Assembly (NCBI RefSeq): GCF_001571345.1 | Contig: NZ_BCTP01000007.1 | Coordinates: forward strand, 56,660 to 120,659 | Length of the DNA stretch: 64,000 nt | Direction: 5' to 3' | Origin: Komagataeibacter xylinus NBRC 15237 | GTDB lineage: Bacteria > Pseudomonadota > Alphaproteobacteria > Acetobacterales > Acetobacteraceae | Shown here: positions 1 to 8,398 of the stretch, piece after piece | Layout of the letters: the number at the start of each line of letters is the position of its first letter | How positions within the stretch are numbered: the stretch's first letter is position 1 | The notes under the pieces: model-generated | Database searches by the model: none | Seen by the model: the letters and a program-made list of their open reading frames with translations, nothing else | What the model was told of the DNA's origin: nothing | Translations under genes and position numbers: made by a program

Positions 1-1
1 G

Positions 2-373
2 GACAAGCTGGCCCCCAACATCATGGTCATCCACATCCAGCCGACCGAGGGGGTGACCATGCAGTTCTCGGCCAAGATTCCCGGCCCCTCGGTCAGGCTG
101 GGCGGCGTGCGCATGAAGTTCGATTACGCCGAATGGTTCAGCGAAGGGCCGAGCACGGGGTATGAGACCCTGATCTATGACTGCATGATCGGCGATGCCA
201 CGCTGTTCCAGCGCGCCGACAATATCGAGGCAGGCTGGCGCGCCGTGCAGCCGGTGCTGGACTGGGGGCAGGATGCCCGCAGCCTCGCCTTTTACGCCGC
301 CGACAGCGAAGGGCCGGAAGCCGCCGATGCCCTGCTGGCCCGCGACCACCGCCACTGGCTTAAGATTGGATGA
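2..373 (+). CDS. zwf: Glucose-6-phosphate 1-dehydrogenase, C-terminal part (partial)
   Basis: The reading frame is open from the window edge and gives the last 123 residues. Seen: the segment HIQPTEGV followed by a beta-strand-rich stretch and the closing motif with ADALLARD and RHWLKIG, which is how the C-terminal domain of bacterial glucose-6-phosphate dehydrogenase ends. The enzyme oxidises glucose 6-phosphate to 6-phosphogluconolactone with NADP+, the first step of the oxidative pentose phosphate pathway. The catalytic and coenzyme domains lie upstream of the window. Its stop overlaps the next start (ATGA at 370), and pgl, rpiA and gntK follow, which supports the call. Confidence 0.88.
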   Translation, partial: DKLAPNIMVIHIQPTEGVTMQFSAKIPGPSVRLGGVRMKFDYAEWFSEGPSTGYETLIYDCMIGDATLFQRADNIEAGWRAVQPVLDWGQDARSLAFYAADSEGPEAADALLARDHRHWLKIG

Positions 374-1206
374 TGCCCATGACCGCACCCGTCTCCCGCC
401 CGCATGCCGTCAGGCTTGTGGTGTCCGATATCGATGGCACCCTTATTACGCCCGAGCGCGAACTCACCCCCGCTGCCCACAAGGCGGCGGCTGACCTGCG
501 GGCGGCAGGCATAAAACTCAGCCTGATCAGCAGCCGCGCCCCACGCGGCATGATGCAGTTCGTGCGCGCGCTTGATATCCATGAGCCGATCGCGGGGCTG
601 AATGGCGGGCTGATCTGTGATCCTGACGGCACCATCCGTGAGCGCCTGTCGCTTGCGCCTGCGGTTGCGAAACAGGCGGTTGAATTCCTCATCAGCCACG
701 GGGTCGAGCCGTGGCTGTTCATTGGCCATGACTGGCTGGTGCGCCGTGATGACACGCCGCAGGTCGCCCATGAGCGCGAGGTGGTGCAGACCACGCCCGT
801 GCGGGTGGATGACTTCGCGGGCCATTATGAAAACGTGGGCAAGATCATGGGCGTGGCCAGTGACCCGGCGGCCCTGCCGGGCGTGGAACGCGACCTTGCA
901 AACTTGCTTGGGGGCAAGGCGAGCGTACACCAGTCATCACCCATTTACCTTGATATTACGCACCCGCAGGCGAACAAGGGCTATGCGGCAAAAGAACTGG
1001 CCAAATTGCTGGATATTGATATCCGGGATACGGCATGCATCGGGGATATGAACAACGACATTCCCATGCTGAAGGAAGCGGGGGTCAGCATCGCGATGGG
1101 CAACGCGCTTGATAACGTCAAGGCCCATGCCCGTTTCGTGACCCGGCCCAACACCAATGATGGCTGGGCCTACGCGATCGAAAACTTTGTCCTGCCCCGC
1201 CCCTGA
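370..1206 (+). CDS. Cof-type HAD-IIB family phosphatase (copy 1)
   Basis: 278 residues, the usual Cof/YidA length. HAD motif I is DIDGT (Asp20, Asp22), and motif IV near the end is GDMNNDIPM (Asp226, Asp230). Between them lies the large cap expected of subfamily IIB. The family removes phosphate from sugar phosphates and related small molecules; the substrate cannot be read from sequence. The start codon overlaps the zwf stop by ATGA, so the two are probably translationally coupled. A second, similar HAD protein follows after 28 nt: both share a block around EPIAG-NGG soon after motif I, which suggests a tandem duplication. Its place between zwf and pgl suggests a substrate such as a hexose phosphate or sugar-acid phosphate, but this is inference. 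Confidence 0.85.
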   Translation: MMPMTAPVSRPHAVRLVVSDIDGTLITPERELTPAAHKAAADLRAAGIKLSLISSRAPRGMMQFVRALDIHEPIAGLNGGLICDPDGTIRERLSLAPAVAKQAVEFLISHGVEPWLFIGHDWLVRRDDTPQVAHEREVVQTTPVRVDDFAGHYENVGKIMGVASDPAALPGVERDLANLLGGKASVHQSSPIYLDITHPQANKGYAAKELAKLLDIDIRDTACIGDMNNDIPMLKEAGVSIAMGNALDNVKAHARFVTRPNTNDGWAYAIENFVLPRP

Positions 1207-1234
1207 GGCGCGCGGCACAGAAGGGAGAGGCAAC

Positions 1235-2065
1235 ATGCCCCACGACGCAGCCGCAACGCCAGCAGGCCAGATCAGGCTGGTACTGGCCGATGTGGATGGC
1301 ACACTGGTCACGAAGGACAAGATCCTGACCCCACGCGCCATCCGCGCGGTCGAGCGCCTGCGCGAGCGGGGCATCCTTTTCACCATCACCAGTGGCCGCC
1401 CGCCCAAGGGCATGAAGATGGTGATCGACCCGCTGAAAATTTCCGAGCCGATTGCAGGCTTCAATGGCGGCATGATGGTCAAGCCCGATTTTACCGTGAT
1501 CGAGGCCCGCACCCTGCCAACTGACACCGCGCGCAAGGTGATCGGCATCATCCGCGACCACAGGGCCGACCCATGGGTGTATAACGGCAATGACTGGATC
1601 GTCTCGAAACTCGATGCGCCGCATGTGGCGCGCGAGCAGTGGACGGTCAAGTTTCCGCCCGTGGTGGGCGATGTGGACGCGAAGCTGGACCAGGTGGTCA
1701 AGATCACCGGGGTGAGCGATGACCTTGAACTGATGAAGCGCCTTGAGCACGACCTGCAGCAGGCGCTGGGCGATACGGCATCCGCCGCGCTGTCACAGCC
1801 GTACTATGTGGATGTGACCAATAAAGACGCGAACAAGGGCGGCGTGGTGATGACGCTCGAGCGCCTGCTGGGCATTCCCGCCAGCCAGATGGTGACGCTG
1901 GGCGACCAGCCCAATGATGTGCTGATGTTCCGCAAGAGCGGCATGTCCATCGCCATGGGCCAGGCCAGCCCGGAGGTGCAGAAGCAGGCGACCCATGTTT
2001 CCACCTCGTGCGAGGAGGAAGGATTCGCCAATGGAATCGAGAAATTCGTGCTGGGGGATGCGTGA
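1235..2065 (+). CDS. Cof-type HAD-IIB family phosphatase (copy 2)
   Basis: 276 residues from the ATG at 1235, chosen over an upstream ATG at 1157 because AAGGGAGAGG lies just before it and because the longer form would run back into copy 1. Motif I is DVDGT (Asp19, Asp21); motif IV is GDQPNDVLM. The layout is the same as copy 1: motif I, a segment EPIAGFNGG, a large cap, then motif IV. It is predicted to be a magnesium-dependent cytoplasmic sugar-phosphate phosphatase of unknown substrate. It is followed after a single base by pgl, so it is part of the same operon. Confidence 0.84.
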   Translation: MPHDAAATPAGQIRLVLADVDGTLVTKDKILTPRAIRAVERLRERGILFTITSGRPPKGMKMVIDPLKISEPIAGFNGGMMVKPDFTVIEARTLPTDTARKVIGIIRDHRADPWVYNGNDWIVSKLDAPHVAREQWTVKFPPVVGDVDAKLDQVVKITGVSDDLELMKRLEHDLQQALGDTASAALSQPYYVDVTNKDANKGGVVMTLERLLGIPASQMVTLGDQPNDVLMFRKSGMSIAMGQASPEVQKQATHVSTSCEEEGFANGIEKFVLGDA

Positions 2066-2066
2066 G

Positions 2067-2807
2067 ATGACCGGTGGACATGATGTGAAAACGGGCGCGA
2101 TGGTTGTCCTGCCCGATGCCGAGGCCATTGCCCAGCACATGGCGAAATGGCTGACGGAACAGGCGCTGGCGAAAAAGGGGAGGCCGTTCGTAATCGCCCT
2201 TTCGGGCGGGTCCACGCCAAAGCGGCTGTACCAGATCCTGGCCTCCGCTGAATATCGCGACCGCTTTCCGTGGGCGAACACGCAGTTCTTCTTTGGCGAT
2301 GAGCGTTTCGTGCCCGAGAGCGATGCGGCCAGCAATTACAACATGGTCGAGACCGAGATGCTGGCGCACGTAAAGGTGCCGCCCGCCAACGTGCACCCCA
2401 TGCTCACATCGGGCGACCCGGCGCAGGCGGCGGCAAAGTATCAGGCGGAACTCGAAGCGGTTTATGGTGGCAAGACGCTGGAACCCGGCCGCCCGCTCTT
2501 CGATGTGGTGATGCTGGGGCTGGGTGATAACGGGCATACCGCATCTCTCTTTCCGCGCCAGCCGGTGCTGGAGGAGAAAAAGCTCTGGGTCTCGACCTGC
2601 GTGCCCGATGATGCGCCGCATACGCGCCTCACGCTGACCTATCCCGCCATCCATTCCAGCCGCCATGTGGTGTTCATGCTGGCGGGTGCAGGCAAGCGTG
2701 AAGCTTTCGCCAGGGTGCGCGCGGGCGACCCGGCGGAGCCTGCCAGCCATATCACCAGCGAGGGTGAACTCATCTGGCTTATGGACAAGGCGGCGGCGGG
2801 GCAATAA
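2067..2807 (+). CDS. pgl: 6-phosphogluconolactonase
   Basis: 246 residues. Hydrolyses 6-phosphogluconolactone to 6-phosphogluconate, the second step of the oxidative pentose phosphate pathway. Seen: LSGGSTPKRLY in the N-terminal third and FFFGDERFVP followed by SNYNM, both hallmarks of the SugarP isomerase-like lactonase family, plus LGDNGHTASLFP in the centre. The start at 2067 lies one base after the previous stop and is preferred to an in-frame ATG at 1995, which sits inside the upstream gene. A gap of 98 bases follows before rpiA. Confidence 0.93.
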   Translation: MTGGHDVKTGAMVVLPDAEAIAQHMAKWLTEQALAKKGRPFVIALSGGSTPKRLYQILASAEYRDRFPWANTQFFFGDERFVPESDAASNYNMVETEMLAHVKVPPANVHPMLTSGDPAQAAAKYQAELEAVYGGKTLEPGRPLFDVVMLGLGDNGHTASLFPRQPVLEEKKLWVSTCVPDDAPHTRLTLTYPAIHSSRHVVFMLAGAGKREAFARVRAGDPAEPASHITSEGELIWLMDKAAAGQ

Positions 2808-2905
2808 GTGCGTGGCGTATCGTATCGGCGTGATACGATACAGGGCCAAATAAAAACGACGGGGCACCCATGGCCGGGATGCCCCGCAGGAAGAGGAAGC
2901 AGCGC

Positions 2906-3610
2906 ATGTCCACCCAGAACGCGGACCCACGGGCAGAACTGAAGCGGCAGGCCGCGATCGAAGCCGCCGACATGGTCAAGGACGGCATGGTGGTCGGCCT
3001 TGGCTCGGGCAGCACGTCGGCCTTCATGATCGAGGAGCTTGGCCGCCGCTGGGCGGATGGCCTGCGCTTTAGTGCCATTCCCACATCCGAGCGCTCGGCC
3101 GAGCAGGCGCGCTCGCACGGCATCAGGCTGGTCACCTTCGCCACCCATCCGCAGATCGATATCGACATCGATGGCGCCGATGAGGTCGAGCGGGGCTCGC
3201 TCAACCTGATCAAGGGGCTGGGCGGCGCGCTGTTCCGCGAGAAGATCGTGGCCGCCGCCGCGCGTAAATTCGTGGTGGTGGTGGACGACAGCAAGCTCGT
3301 CGACCGCCTTGGCGCGCGCGTGCCCGTGCCGGTGGAAGTCGCCAATTTCGGCTGGACCAGCACCGCCCGCCAGCTTGAAGCGCTTGGTGCCAAGATTACC
3401 CAGCGGCTGGACCGGGGCGGCAATGTGTTCGTGACCGATGGCGGTAACATGATCCTTGACTGCCACTTTGGCCCGATTGCCGATTCTGCCTCCCTGCAGC
3501 GCCAGCTTGAGCAGATCGTGGGCGTGATCGAGACCGGGCTGTTCATTGGCCGCACGTCGGAGGTGATCGTGGCCACCGCCGATGGCCTGCAGCGGCTGGG
3601 CGTGGCATGA
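2906..3610 (+). CDS. rpiA: Ribose-5-phosphate isomerase A
   Basis: 234 residues from the ATG at 2906, which has a purine-rich AGGAAGAGGAAG just upstream; an ATG at 2870 would add 12 basic residues not expected in the family. Interconverts ribulose 5-phosphate and ribose 5-phosphate. Seen: GLGSGSTSAFMI near the N-terminus (phosphate loop), DIDIDGADEV (catalytic Asp region) and KGLGGALFREKIV, all diagnostic of RpiA. The stop overlaps the gntK start as ATGA. Confidence 0.95.
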   Translation: MSTQNADPRAELKRQAAIEAADMVKDGMVVGLGSGSTSAFMIEELGRRWADGLRFSAIPTSERSAEQARSHGIRLVTFATHPQIDIDIDGADEVERGSLNLIKGLGGALFREKIVAAAARKFVVVVDDSKLVDRLGARVPVPVEVANFGWTSTARQLEALGAKITQRLDRGGNVFVTDGGNMILDCHFGPIADSASLQRQLEQIVGVIETGLFIGRTSEVIVATADGLQRLGVA

Positions 3611-4167
3611 CCGGCCGCGCCTTGCAGGACCAGGGCATCAGGCCGCTGGTCTTGGTCATCATGGGGGTTTCGGGCTGTGGCAAGACCACGCTGGCCGAAG
3701 GGCTGCACAACGTGCTGGGCTGGCCCTATCAGGAAGGCGACCTGCTGCACCCGGCCGCCAATGTGGAAAAAATGGCCGCGGGCATTCCCCTGACCGATGC
3801 CGACCGCCTGCCCTGGCTTGAGCAATGCCATAAATGGCTGCTGGGGCGCGTGGCGTCGGGGCAGGGGGGCATCCTGACCTGCTCGGCGCTCAAGCGCTCC
3901 TACCGTGATCTGCTGCGCGCGGACGGGGCGGCGGATATCGTGTTCATCTACCTCGAAATTCCCGAGGACACGCTCTACGACCGCCTCAGGCGCAGGCGCG
4001 GGCATTACATGCCGCCCAGCCTGCTGCCCAGCCAGCTTGCCACACTCGAGCCGCCCACGGCGGATGAGCACCCCATCGTGGTGCATCTTGAGGAAACGCC
4101 CGCCGCCCTCATTGCCGAGACGCTGGGAATTCTGGCGCAGAAATTCCCTGAACGCAAAGGGGGCTAG
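3607..4167 (+). CDS. gntK: Gluconokinase
   Basis: 186 residues. Phosphorylates gluconate to 6-phosphogluconate with ATP, feeding gluconate into the pentose phosphate pathway; acetic acid bacteria make gluconate in quantity in the periplasm. Seen: Walker A GVSGCGKTT (residues 20-28), the family block YQEGDLLHP, DRLPWL, and CSALKRSYRDLLR. Length and order of motifs match GntK/IdnK. Starts on the last base of the rpiA stop overlap and ends directly before the next ATG, so it is translationally coupled at both sides. Confidence 0.93.
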   Translation: MTGRALQDQGIRPLVLVIMGVSGCGKTTLAEGLHNVLGWPYQEGDLLHPAANVEKMAAGIPLTDADRLPWLEQCHKWLLGRVASGQGGILTCSALKRSYRDLLRADGAADIVFIYLEIPEDTLYDRLRRRRGHYMPPSLLPSQLATLEPPTADEHPIVVHLEETPAALIAETLGILAQKFPERKGG

Positions 4168-4641
4168 ATGACCGCCCGCCCTGCCGTTCTGTTCGTGTGC
4201 ATGGGCAATATCTGCCGCTCGCCGCTGGCCGAGGCTGCCTTCAGGCAGGCCGCCGGCGCGGCAGGGCTGGAGGTGGTGGTCGATTCGGCGGGCACGGGCA
4301 ACTGGCATGCCGGCTCGCCACCCGACCGGCGGGCCCGTGCCGTGGCGCGCCAGCATGGCATCGACATGGGCCGTTACCGTGCCCGGGTGGTCGCGCCTTC
4401 CGATTTTACCCGCTTTACCCACATCATCGCCCTCGATCACGCCAACCTTGCGCATCTGCGTGCCATGCGGCCAGAGGGGGCGCGTGCCGAACTGTCCCTG
4501 CTGCTCGATCACGTGCCCGGCAGGCAGGGGGAGGCGGTGGCCGATCCGTATTATGGCGATGCCAGCGGCTTCGAGACCACATGGCGCGATGTCAGCGCCG
4601 GGGCGCAGGCGCTGGTCAGGCGCCTGCTGGCCCGGCCATGA
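4168..4641 (+). CDS. Low-molecular-weight protein tyrosine phosphatase family protein
   Basis: 157 residues. Seen: the P-loop VCMGNICRSPLAE with Cys11 and Arg17 (CX5RS) and the general-acid loop DPYYG (Asp126), so the catalytic set is complete. The class removes phosphate from phosphotyrosine. However, some members act as ribulosamine-5-phosphate phosphatases on glycated protein, and the gene next to this one, overlapping by ATGA, is a ketosamine kinase, which favours that role. It begins at the base after the gntK stop. It could alternatively act on a tyrosine kinase of exopolysaccharide synthesis, but no such genes are near. Confidence 0.9.
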   Translation: MTARPAVLFVCMGNICRSPLAEAAFRQAAGAAGLEVVVDSAGTGNWHAGSPPDRRARAVARQHGIDMGRYRARVVAPSDFTRFTHIIALDHANLAHLRAMRPEGARAELSLLLDHVPGRQGEAVADPYYGDASGFETTWRDVSAGAQALVRRLLARP

Positions 4642-5459
4642 GCCGCCTCGCCCGCCATGCCGCCACGCTGCTGGGCTCAGGGCTGTGGAACTGGCATCCG
4701 CTTCAGGGCGGCGACATTGCCCAGACCCTGCTGGTCTACCTCAATGACGGGCGCACGGTGGTGGCCAAGAGTGGCCCTGACCCGCTGGCCGAGGCCGCCA
4801 TGCTGCGCGCCATGGGCGAAACCGGTGCGCCGGTGCCCGCTGTGCTGGCCGTGGATGCGGATGCATTGGTGATGGAATACCGGCCCATGGAGGGCACGCT
4901 GGCTACCTGCTGGGGCGATCTGGGCCGCGTGCTGGCGCAGGTGCATGAAGCCCGCCCCGAAGGTGGCATGATCCGCTATGGCTGGGCGGGGGATTACGCC
5001 CTTGGCGCGGTCAGCGTATGCAATACATGGGCCGATCGCTGGCCTGAATTCTGGGCCGCGTACCGCCTGGGCGTACATCTGGCGCATGTGCCCATTGACG
5101 TGGCCCGCCGCCTTGAACAGCTCATGCGCCGCCTGCCCGACCTGCTGCCGGCAACGCCCGCGCCCGCCCTGCTGCATGGCGATCTGTGGAGTGGCAACGT
5201 GCTGGTGGCGCATCGGAGCGTGACCGGCCTGATCGACCCGTGCTGCTATTACGGGCATGTGGAGGTGGATCTGGCAACCGTGGGCGTGTTCTCGCAGCCG
5301 CCAGCGGCGTTCTACATGGCCGGGGGCCCGCTGGAGGCAGGGTATGCGGTGCGTTTTGCCATTTACCGGCTGTGGATCGCGCTAGTGCACCTGCGCCTGT
5401 TTGGCGCGACATACCGGCCCATGGTGGCGCAGTATCTGGATGATGCCGGGGCAGGTTGA
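4638..5459 (+). CDS. Fructosamine/ribulosamine 3-kinase family protein
   Basis: 273 residues from the ATG at 4638, which overlaps the phosphatase stop (ATGA); a longer in-frame extension back to 4197 lies over the phosphatase gene and is rejected. Seen: the aminoglycoside-phosphotransferase-like catalytic loop LLHGDLWSGNVL (Asp182) and the metal-binding IDPCCYYGHVEVDLA (Asp200), which match the fructosamine kinase family (PF03881). The protein phosphorylates the C3 hydroxyl of sugars bound to protein amines, which destabilises the adduct and frees the lysine. Bacterial members mostly prefer ribulosamines and erythrulosamines. It ends the operon; a repeat element follows 7 nt after the stop. 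Confidence 0.9.
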   Translation: MSRLARHAATLLGSGLWNWHPLQGGDIAQTLLVYLNDGRTVVAKSGPDPLAEAAMLRAMGETGAPVPAVLAVDADALVMEYRPMEGTLATCWGDLGRVLAQVHEARPEGGMIRYGWAGDYALGAVSVCNTWADRWPEFWAAYRLGVHLAHVPIDVARRLEQLMRRLPDLLPATPAPALLHGDLWSGNVLVAHRSVTGLIDPCCYYGHVEVDLATVGVFSQPPAAFYMAGGPLEAGYAVRFAIYRLWIALVHLRLFGATYRPMVAQYLDDAGAG

Positions 5460-5465
5460 GGCTAA

Positions 5466-5552
5466 AAAGCAAAGGCTTCCGGGTGCCGGCTTTTTTCAAG
5501 AAGGCGGCGTTCTTCTGAAGCTTTTTGAAAAAAGCTTCACCAAAAACTTTTT
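5466..5552. repeat. Two-hairpin dispersed repeat, copy A
   Basis: Contains both arms of the family, GCCGGC...GGCGGC and GAAGC(T5)GAAAAAAGCTTC, followed by CACCAAAAACTTTT. The left outer arm is eroded. It lies 7 nt after the kinase stop and between two convergent units (kinase and tRNA-Asp). Confidence 0.85.
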
Positions 5553-5603
5553 CTACTTAATCTCTGATAGAGACAGTTTTGATTTTGGGAGGGCACCATA
5601 AAG

Positions 5604-5680
<77 letters not shown>

Positions 5681-5763
5681 ATCCGCTGCAACCCCGTGGG
5701 GTGGCAACCATTCGGTGAAAGGGCAAATAACAGGCTGGCCCCGCCATGGCAACAGGGCAGGCG

Positions 5764-5802
5764 AAAAAAAAACGCCATGATCTTCCGATTCATGGCGTTT
5801 TT
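5764..5802 (-). terminator. Intrinsic terminator of ahpD
   Basis: Perfect 10-bp stem AACGCCATGA/TCATGGCGTT (5771-5780 and 5790-5799) with a 9-nt loop. On the minus strand it is followed by a run of T (the A run at 5764-5770). It sits 18 nt after the ahpD stop. Confidence 0.88.
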
Positions 5803-5819
5803 CAGGGGCGGGGCTGTAA

Positions 5820-6347
5820 TCAGGCAGGAATTTCCACGCCTTCGAGCGCAACGGCCAGGCCGCTTACGGTTGCGGCAATGCGCACGGCGGTCTGGATCTG
5901 CTCGGTGCTCATGCCTGCCGCGCGGAGCTGCTGCTCATGGCTTTCCATGCACATGCCGCAGCCATTGATGGCCGAGACCGCCATGGACCACAGCTCGAAA
6001 TCGGCCTTCTCCACGCCGGGCCGCGCAATGATGTTCATGCGCAGGCGTGCAGGCATCTTGGCATAATCGCCGCCCACAAGGTGCACGAAGCGGTAATAGA
6101 CGTTGTTCATGCCCATGATGGCCGCCGCCGCCCGGGCGGCTTCCAGCGCCTCGGGGGTGAGCTTGGGGCCATACTCGGCCACGAGCGCATGGGTCAGCGC
6201 CGTGTTGCGCGTGGCAATGGCGGAGGCGACGAACGTGCCGCCAAGCTGCTGGGGCGTAAGTGTTATGTCATTGGCCAGCGAACTCAGGTTGAGCTTGAGG
6301 TCCTTGGCGTAATCGGGCAGCGCGGCCTTGATGGAGTCGATCGACAT
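5820..6347 (-). CDS. ahpD: Alkyl hydroperoxide reductase AhpD
   Basis: 175 residues, carboxymuconolactone decarboxylase-like fold. The catalytic motif is CGMCMESH with Cys130, Cys133 and His137, the same numbering as the well-studied mycobacterial AhpD. That protein passes electrons from a lipoylated E2/Lpd relay to AhpC. A good ribosome site (GGAG) precedes the ATG at 6347. The gene lies 141 nt downstream of ahpC on the same strand, and OxyR is encoded divergently beyond ahpC, so peroxide induction is likely. No ahpF is present here. Confidence 0.95.
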   Translation of the reverse strand: MSIDSIKAALPDYAKDLKLNLSSLANDITLTPQQLGGTFVASAIATRNTALTHALVAEYGPKLTPEALEAARAAAAIMGMNNVYYRFVHLVGGDYAKMPARLRMNIIARPGVEKADFELWSMAVSAINGCGMCMESHEQQLRAAGMSTEQIQTAVRIAATVSGLAVALEGVEIPA

Positions 6348-6488
6348 GGGGGTTCTCCATGGATGTCAGGGGATATGAGGGGGCATGGCCCCGCTTGTCC
6401 CCACGCCTGCGCGCGGCAGGGGTCGGGGCAGGCGGCGCGGGCTGCCGCGCGGGCCATGACCCGCGCGGAAACCCGGACTGGAAAGGGA

Positions 6489-7031
6489 TCAGGCCTTGAT
6501 GAAGGCGTCGCCCTTGTTCCAGTTGCACGGGCACAGCTCGTCGCTCTGCAGCCCGTCGAGGATGCGCAGCACCTCCTGCGGGTTGCGGCCAACCGACAGG
6601 TCATTGACGCTGACATGGCGGATGATGCCCTCGGGGTCGACAATGAAGGTGGCGCGCAGCGCGGCACCGGCCTGCTGGGCCATCACGCCGCAGCTTTCGA
6701 TCAGCTCGCGCTTGATGTCGGCGAGCATCGGGATCTCGAGGGTCTTGAGGTCCTCGTGGTTCAGGCGCCAGTTCAGGTGCACGAAGGCGCTGTCGATCGA
6801 CACGCCATACACCACGGCGTCACGGTCCTTGAACTCGCCGTTGAGCTTGCCAAACGCCACGATCTCGGTCGGGCAGACGAAGGTGAAGTCGAGCGGCCAG
6901 AAGAACACGACCTTCCACTTGCCTTCGTTGCATGCGTCCGTGATCTGCACGAACTCGCCCTTGAGCCCTTCAGGCCCGCCGGGAACGGCGGTCAGGTTGA
7001 AGGCGGGAAACTTGTCACCGACTGTCAGCAT
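6489..7031 (-). CDS. ahpC: Peroxiredoxin AhpC (mycobacterial type)
   Basis: 180 residues from the ATG at 7031, preferred over one 57 nt upstream because AGGAG precedes it and the protein then begins in the usual family way (MLTVGDKFPAF). Seen: peroxidatic Cys53 in DFTFVCPTE and a C-terminal pair CPC (Cys167, Cys169). This three-cysteine layout is that of AhpC enzymes that work with AhpD, in agreement with the downstream neighbour. Reduces hydrogen peroxide, organic peroxides and peroxynitrite in the cytoplasm. Confidence 0.95.
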   Translation of the reverse strand: MLTVGDKFPAFNLTAVPGGPEGLKGEFVQITDACNEGKWKVVFFWPLDFTFVCPTEIVAFGKLNGEFKDRDAVVYGVSIDSAFVHLNWRLNHEDLKTLEIPMLADIKRELIESCGVMAQQAGAALRATFIVDPEGIIRHVSVNDLSVGRNPQEVLRILDGLQSDELCPCNWNKGDAFIKA

Positions 7032-7158
7032 CAGGAAATCTCCTGTTTGGGTTAAAATATGGAACGGATTGGTATTGCAATCCGGCAAGTGTATCTATGG
7101 CGGGGATGCTGCTATCATGCCAGTGAATAATTCATGGATATATTGATCGGCGTCATCG
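7032..7158. promoter_or_regulatory. ahpC-oxyR divergent regulatory region
   Basis: 127 nt between the two divergent starts, richer in A and T than its surroundings. It holds an inverted repeat GGATTG-N6-CAATCC (7066-7083) and CTAT motifs around 7095-7115 that could be part of an OxyR site. By analogy with other divergently coded LysR regulators, OxyR is expected to bind here; exact operator assignment is not possible by eye. Confidence 0.5.
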
Positions 7159-8097
7159 ATGCTTCCAATGCCCTCCGCCCAGCAGCTCCGTTATTTGGTC
7201 TCGCTGGCCGAACTGCGTCATTTTGGCCGCGCGGCCAAGGCCTGCGCCGTAACCCAGTCCACGCTTTCCGCCGGTATCCTGGCCCTCGAGCGCCAGATGG
7301 ATGTGCAACTGCTCGACCGTGAGGTGGGCAAGAAAGTCGTGTTCACCCCTCTGGGCGACAGGGTGGTGTGCCAGGCCCGCCACGCGCTCGAGGCCCTGCA
7401 GGGCGTGCTCGACATGGCCGTGGCCTCGCGTGAGCCGATGAGCGGGCTTTTGCGGCTGGGTGTCATTCCCACCATCGGGCCGTTTGTCATGCCCACCCTC
7501 GTGGCCCGCCTGCCGCGCCAGTATCCGCGGCTGAACCTCTCGCTGAGCGAGGACCTGACCCATAACGTGATGGAAAAGCTGGCGCGGGGGCGACTCGACC
7601 TTGTGCTGCTGGCCATGCCGTGCGACTGCGCCGATAGCGAAACGCTGCCGCTGTGGCGCGATCCCTTCATGCTGGTCATGCCGCGCGCCCACCCGTTTGC
7701 CCGCCTTGACGTGGTGCCGGTGGCCGACCTTGCGCATGAGCGCATGATCCTGCTCGAGGATGGGCACTGCCTGCGCGAGCAGACGCTGGCCATGTGCCGC
7801 CAGGCGGGAGGGTGGTCCTCCGGCCCGGCGGACGAGACGCAGTGCGCCGTCACCTCGCTGTTTACGCTGGTGGAAATGGTGGCGGCAGGCATGGGGCTGG
7901 CCCTGCTGCCGCAACTGGCGGTCGAGTCGCCGCTGATGGACTGGACCCGCCTGACCGTGCGCCCCGTAAGCGGCGCGCAGGCATGGCGCACCATTGGCCT
8001 GGCCTGGCGGCCGCGTTCGCCCCGCATGGCGGATTTCCACGCCATTGCCCCGCTTTTCGTGCCAGATTCCATCCCGCAGGCGAATTCCCTGCTGTAA
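7159..8097 (+). CDS. oxyR: Hydrogen peroxide-sensing LysR regulator OxyR
   Basis: 312 residues. Seen: N-terminal helix-turn-helix (HFGRAAKACAVTQSTLSAGI) and, in the effector domain, LLEDGHCLREQ with Cys204 and a second cysteine at 213 in AMC. The nine-residue spacing equals that of Cys199 and Cys208 in E. coli OxyR, which form the peroxide-induced disulfide. Divergent from ahpC-ahpD, its probable targets. The start may be 7159 or the ATG at 7168; neither has a strong ribosome site. Confidence 0.93.
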   Translation: MLPMPSAQQLRYLVSLAELRHFGRAAKACAVTQSTLSAGILALERQMDVQLLDREVGKKVVFTPLGDRVVCQARHALEALQGVLDMAVASREPMSGLLRLGVIPTIGPFVMPTLVARLPRQYPRLNLSLSEDLTHNVMEKLARGRLDLVLLAMPCDCADSETLPLWRDPFMLVMPRAHPFARLDVVPVADLAHERMILLEDGHCLREQTLAMCRQAGGWSSGPADETQCAVTSLFTLVEMVAAGMGLALLPQLAVESPLMDWTRLTVRPVSGAQAWRTIGLAWRPRSPRMADFHAIAPLFVPDSIPQANSLL

Positions 8098-8196
8098 AAT
8101 GGCGCCAGAATCTGCTGCTGGAGTTGACTCATGGCGCAGGCAAGGGTATTCGGGTGCCTCTTTTGCGGCACATCGCCGCTAGTCGAGGGTCGGATC

Positions 8197-8322
8197 ATGA
8201 AAATCAGAAACAGCCTGAAATCGGCCAAGGTTCGGGACAAGGACTGCCGTGTGGTCCGTCGCCGTGGCAAGGTCTACGTCATCAACAAGAAGAACCCGCG
8301 CATGAAGGCCCGTCAGGGCTGA
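8197..8322 (+). CDS. rpmJ: 50S ribosomal protein L36 (zinc-free form)
   Basis: 41 residues from the ATG at 8197: starts [11 protein letters not shown] and ends NPRMKARQG. It lacks the CxxC...C...H zinc ligands of the standard L36, having only one cysteine, and so is the C-minus form like E. coli YkgO, the usual type in alphaproteobacteria. The upstream in-frame ATG at 8131 adds an unrelated extension and is rejected. Stand-alone gene, not in a ribosomal operon. Confidence 0.93.
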   Translation: MKIRNSLKSAKVRDKDCRVVRRRGKVYVINKKNPRMKARQG

Positions 8323-8398
8323 TTGCCAGGCGGCCTTGACCGTCCGGTTCATCTTTGAACAGCCGCAAAGCCGCGCAGGCAGGTTTTCACTAACCTGT

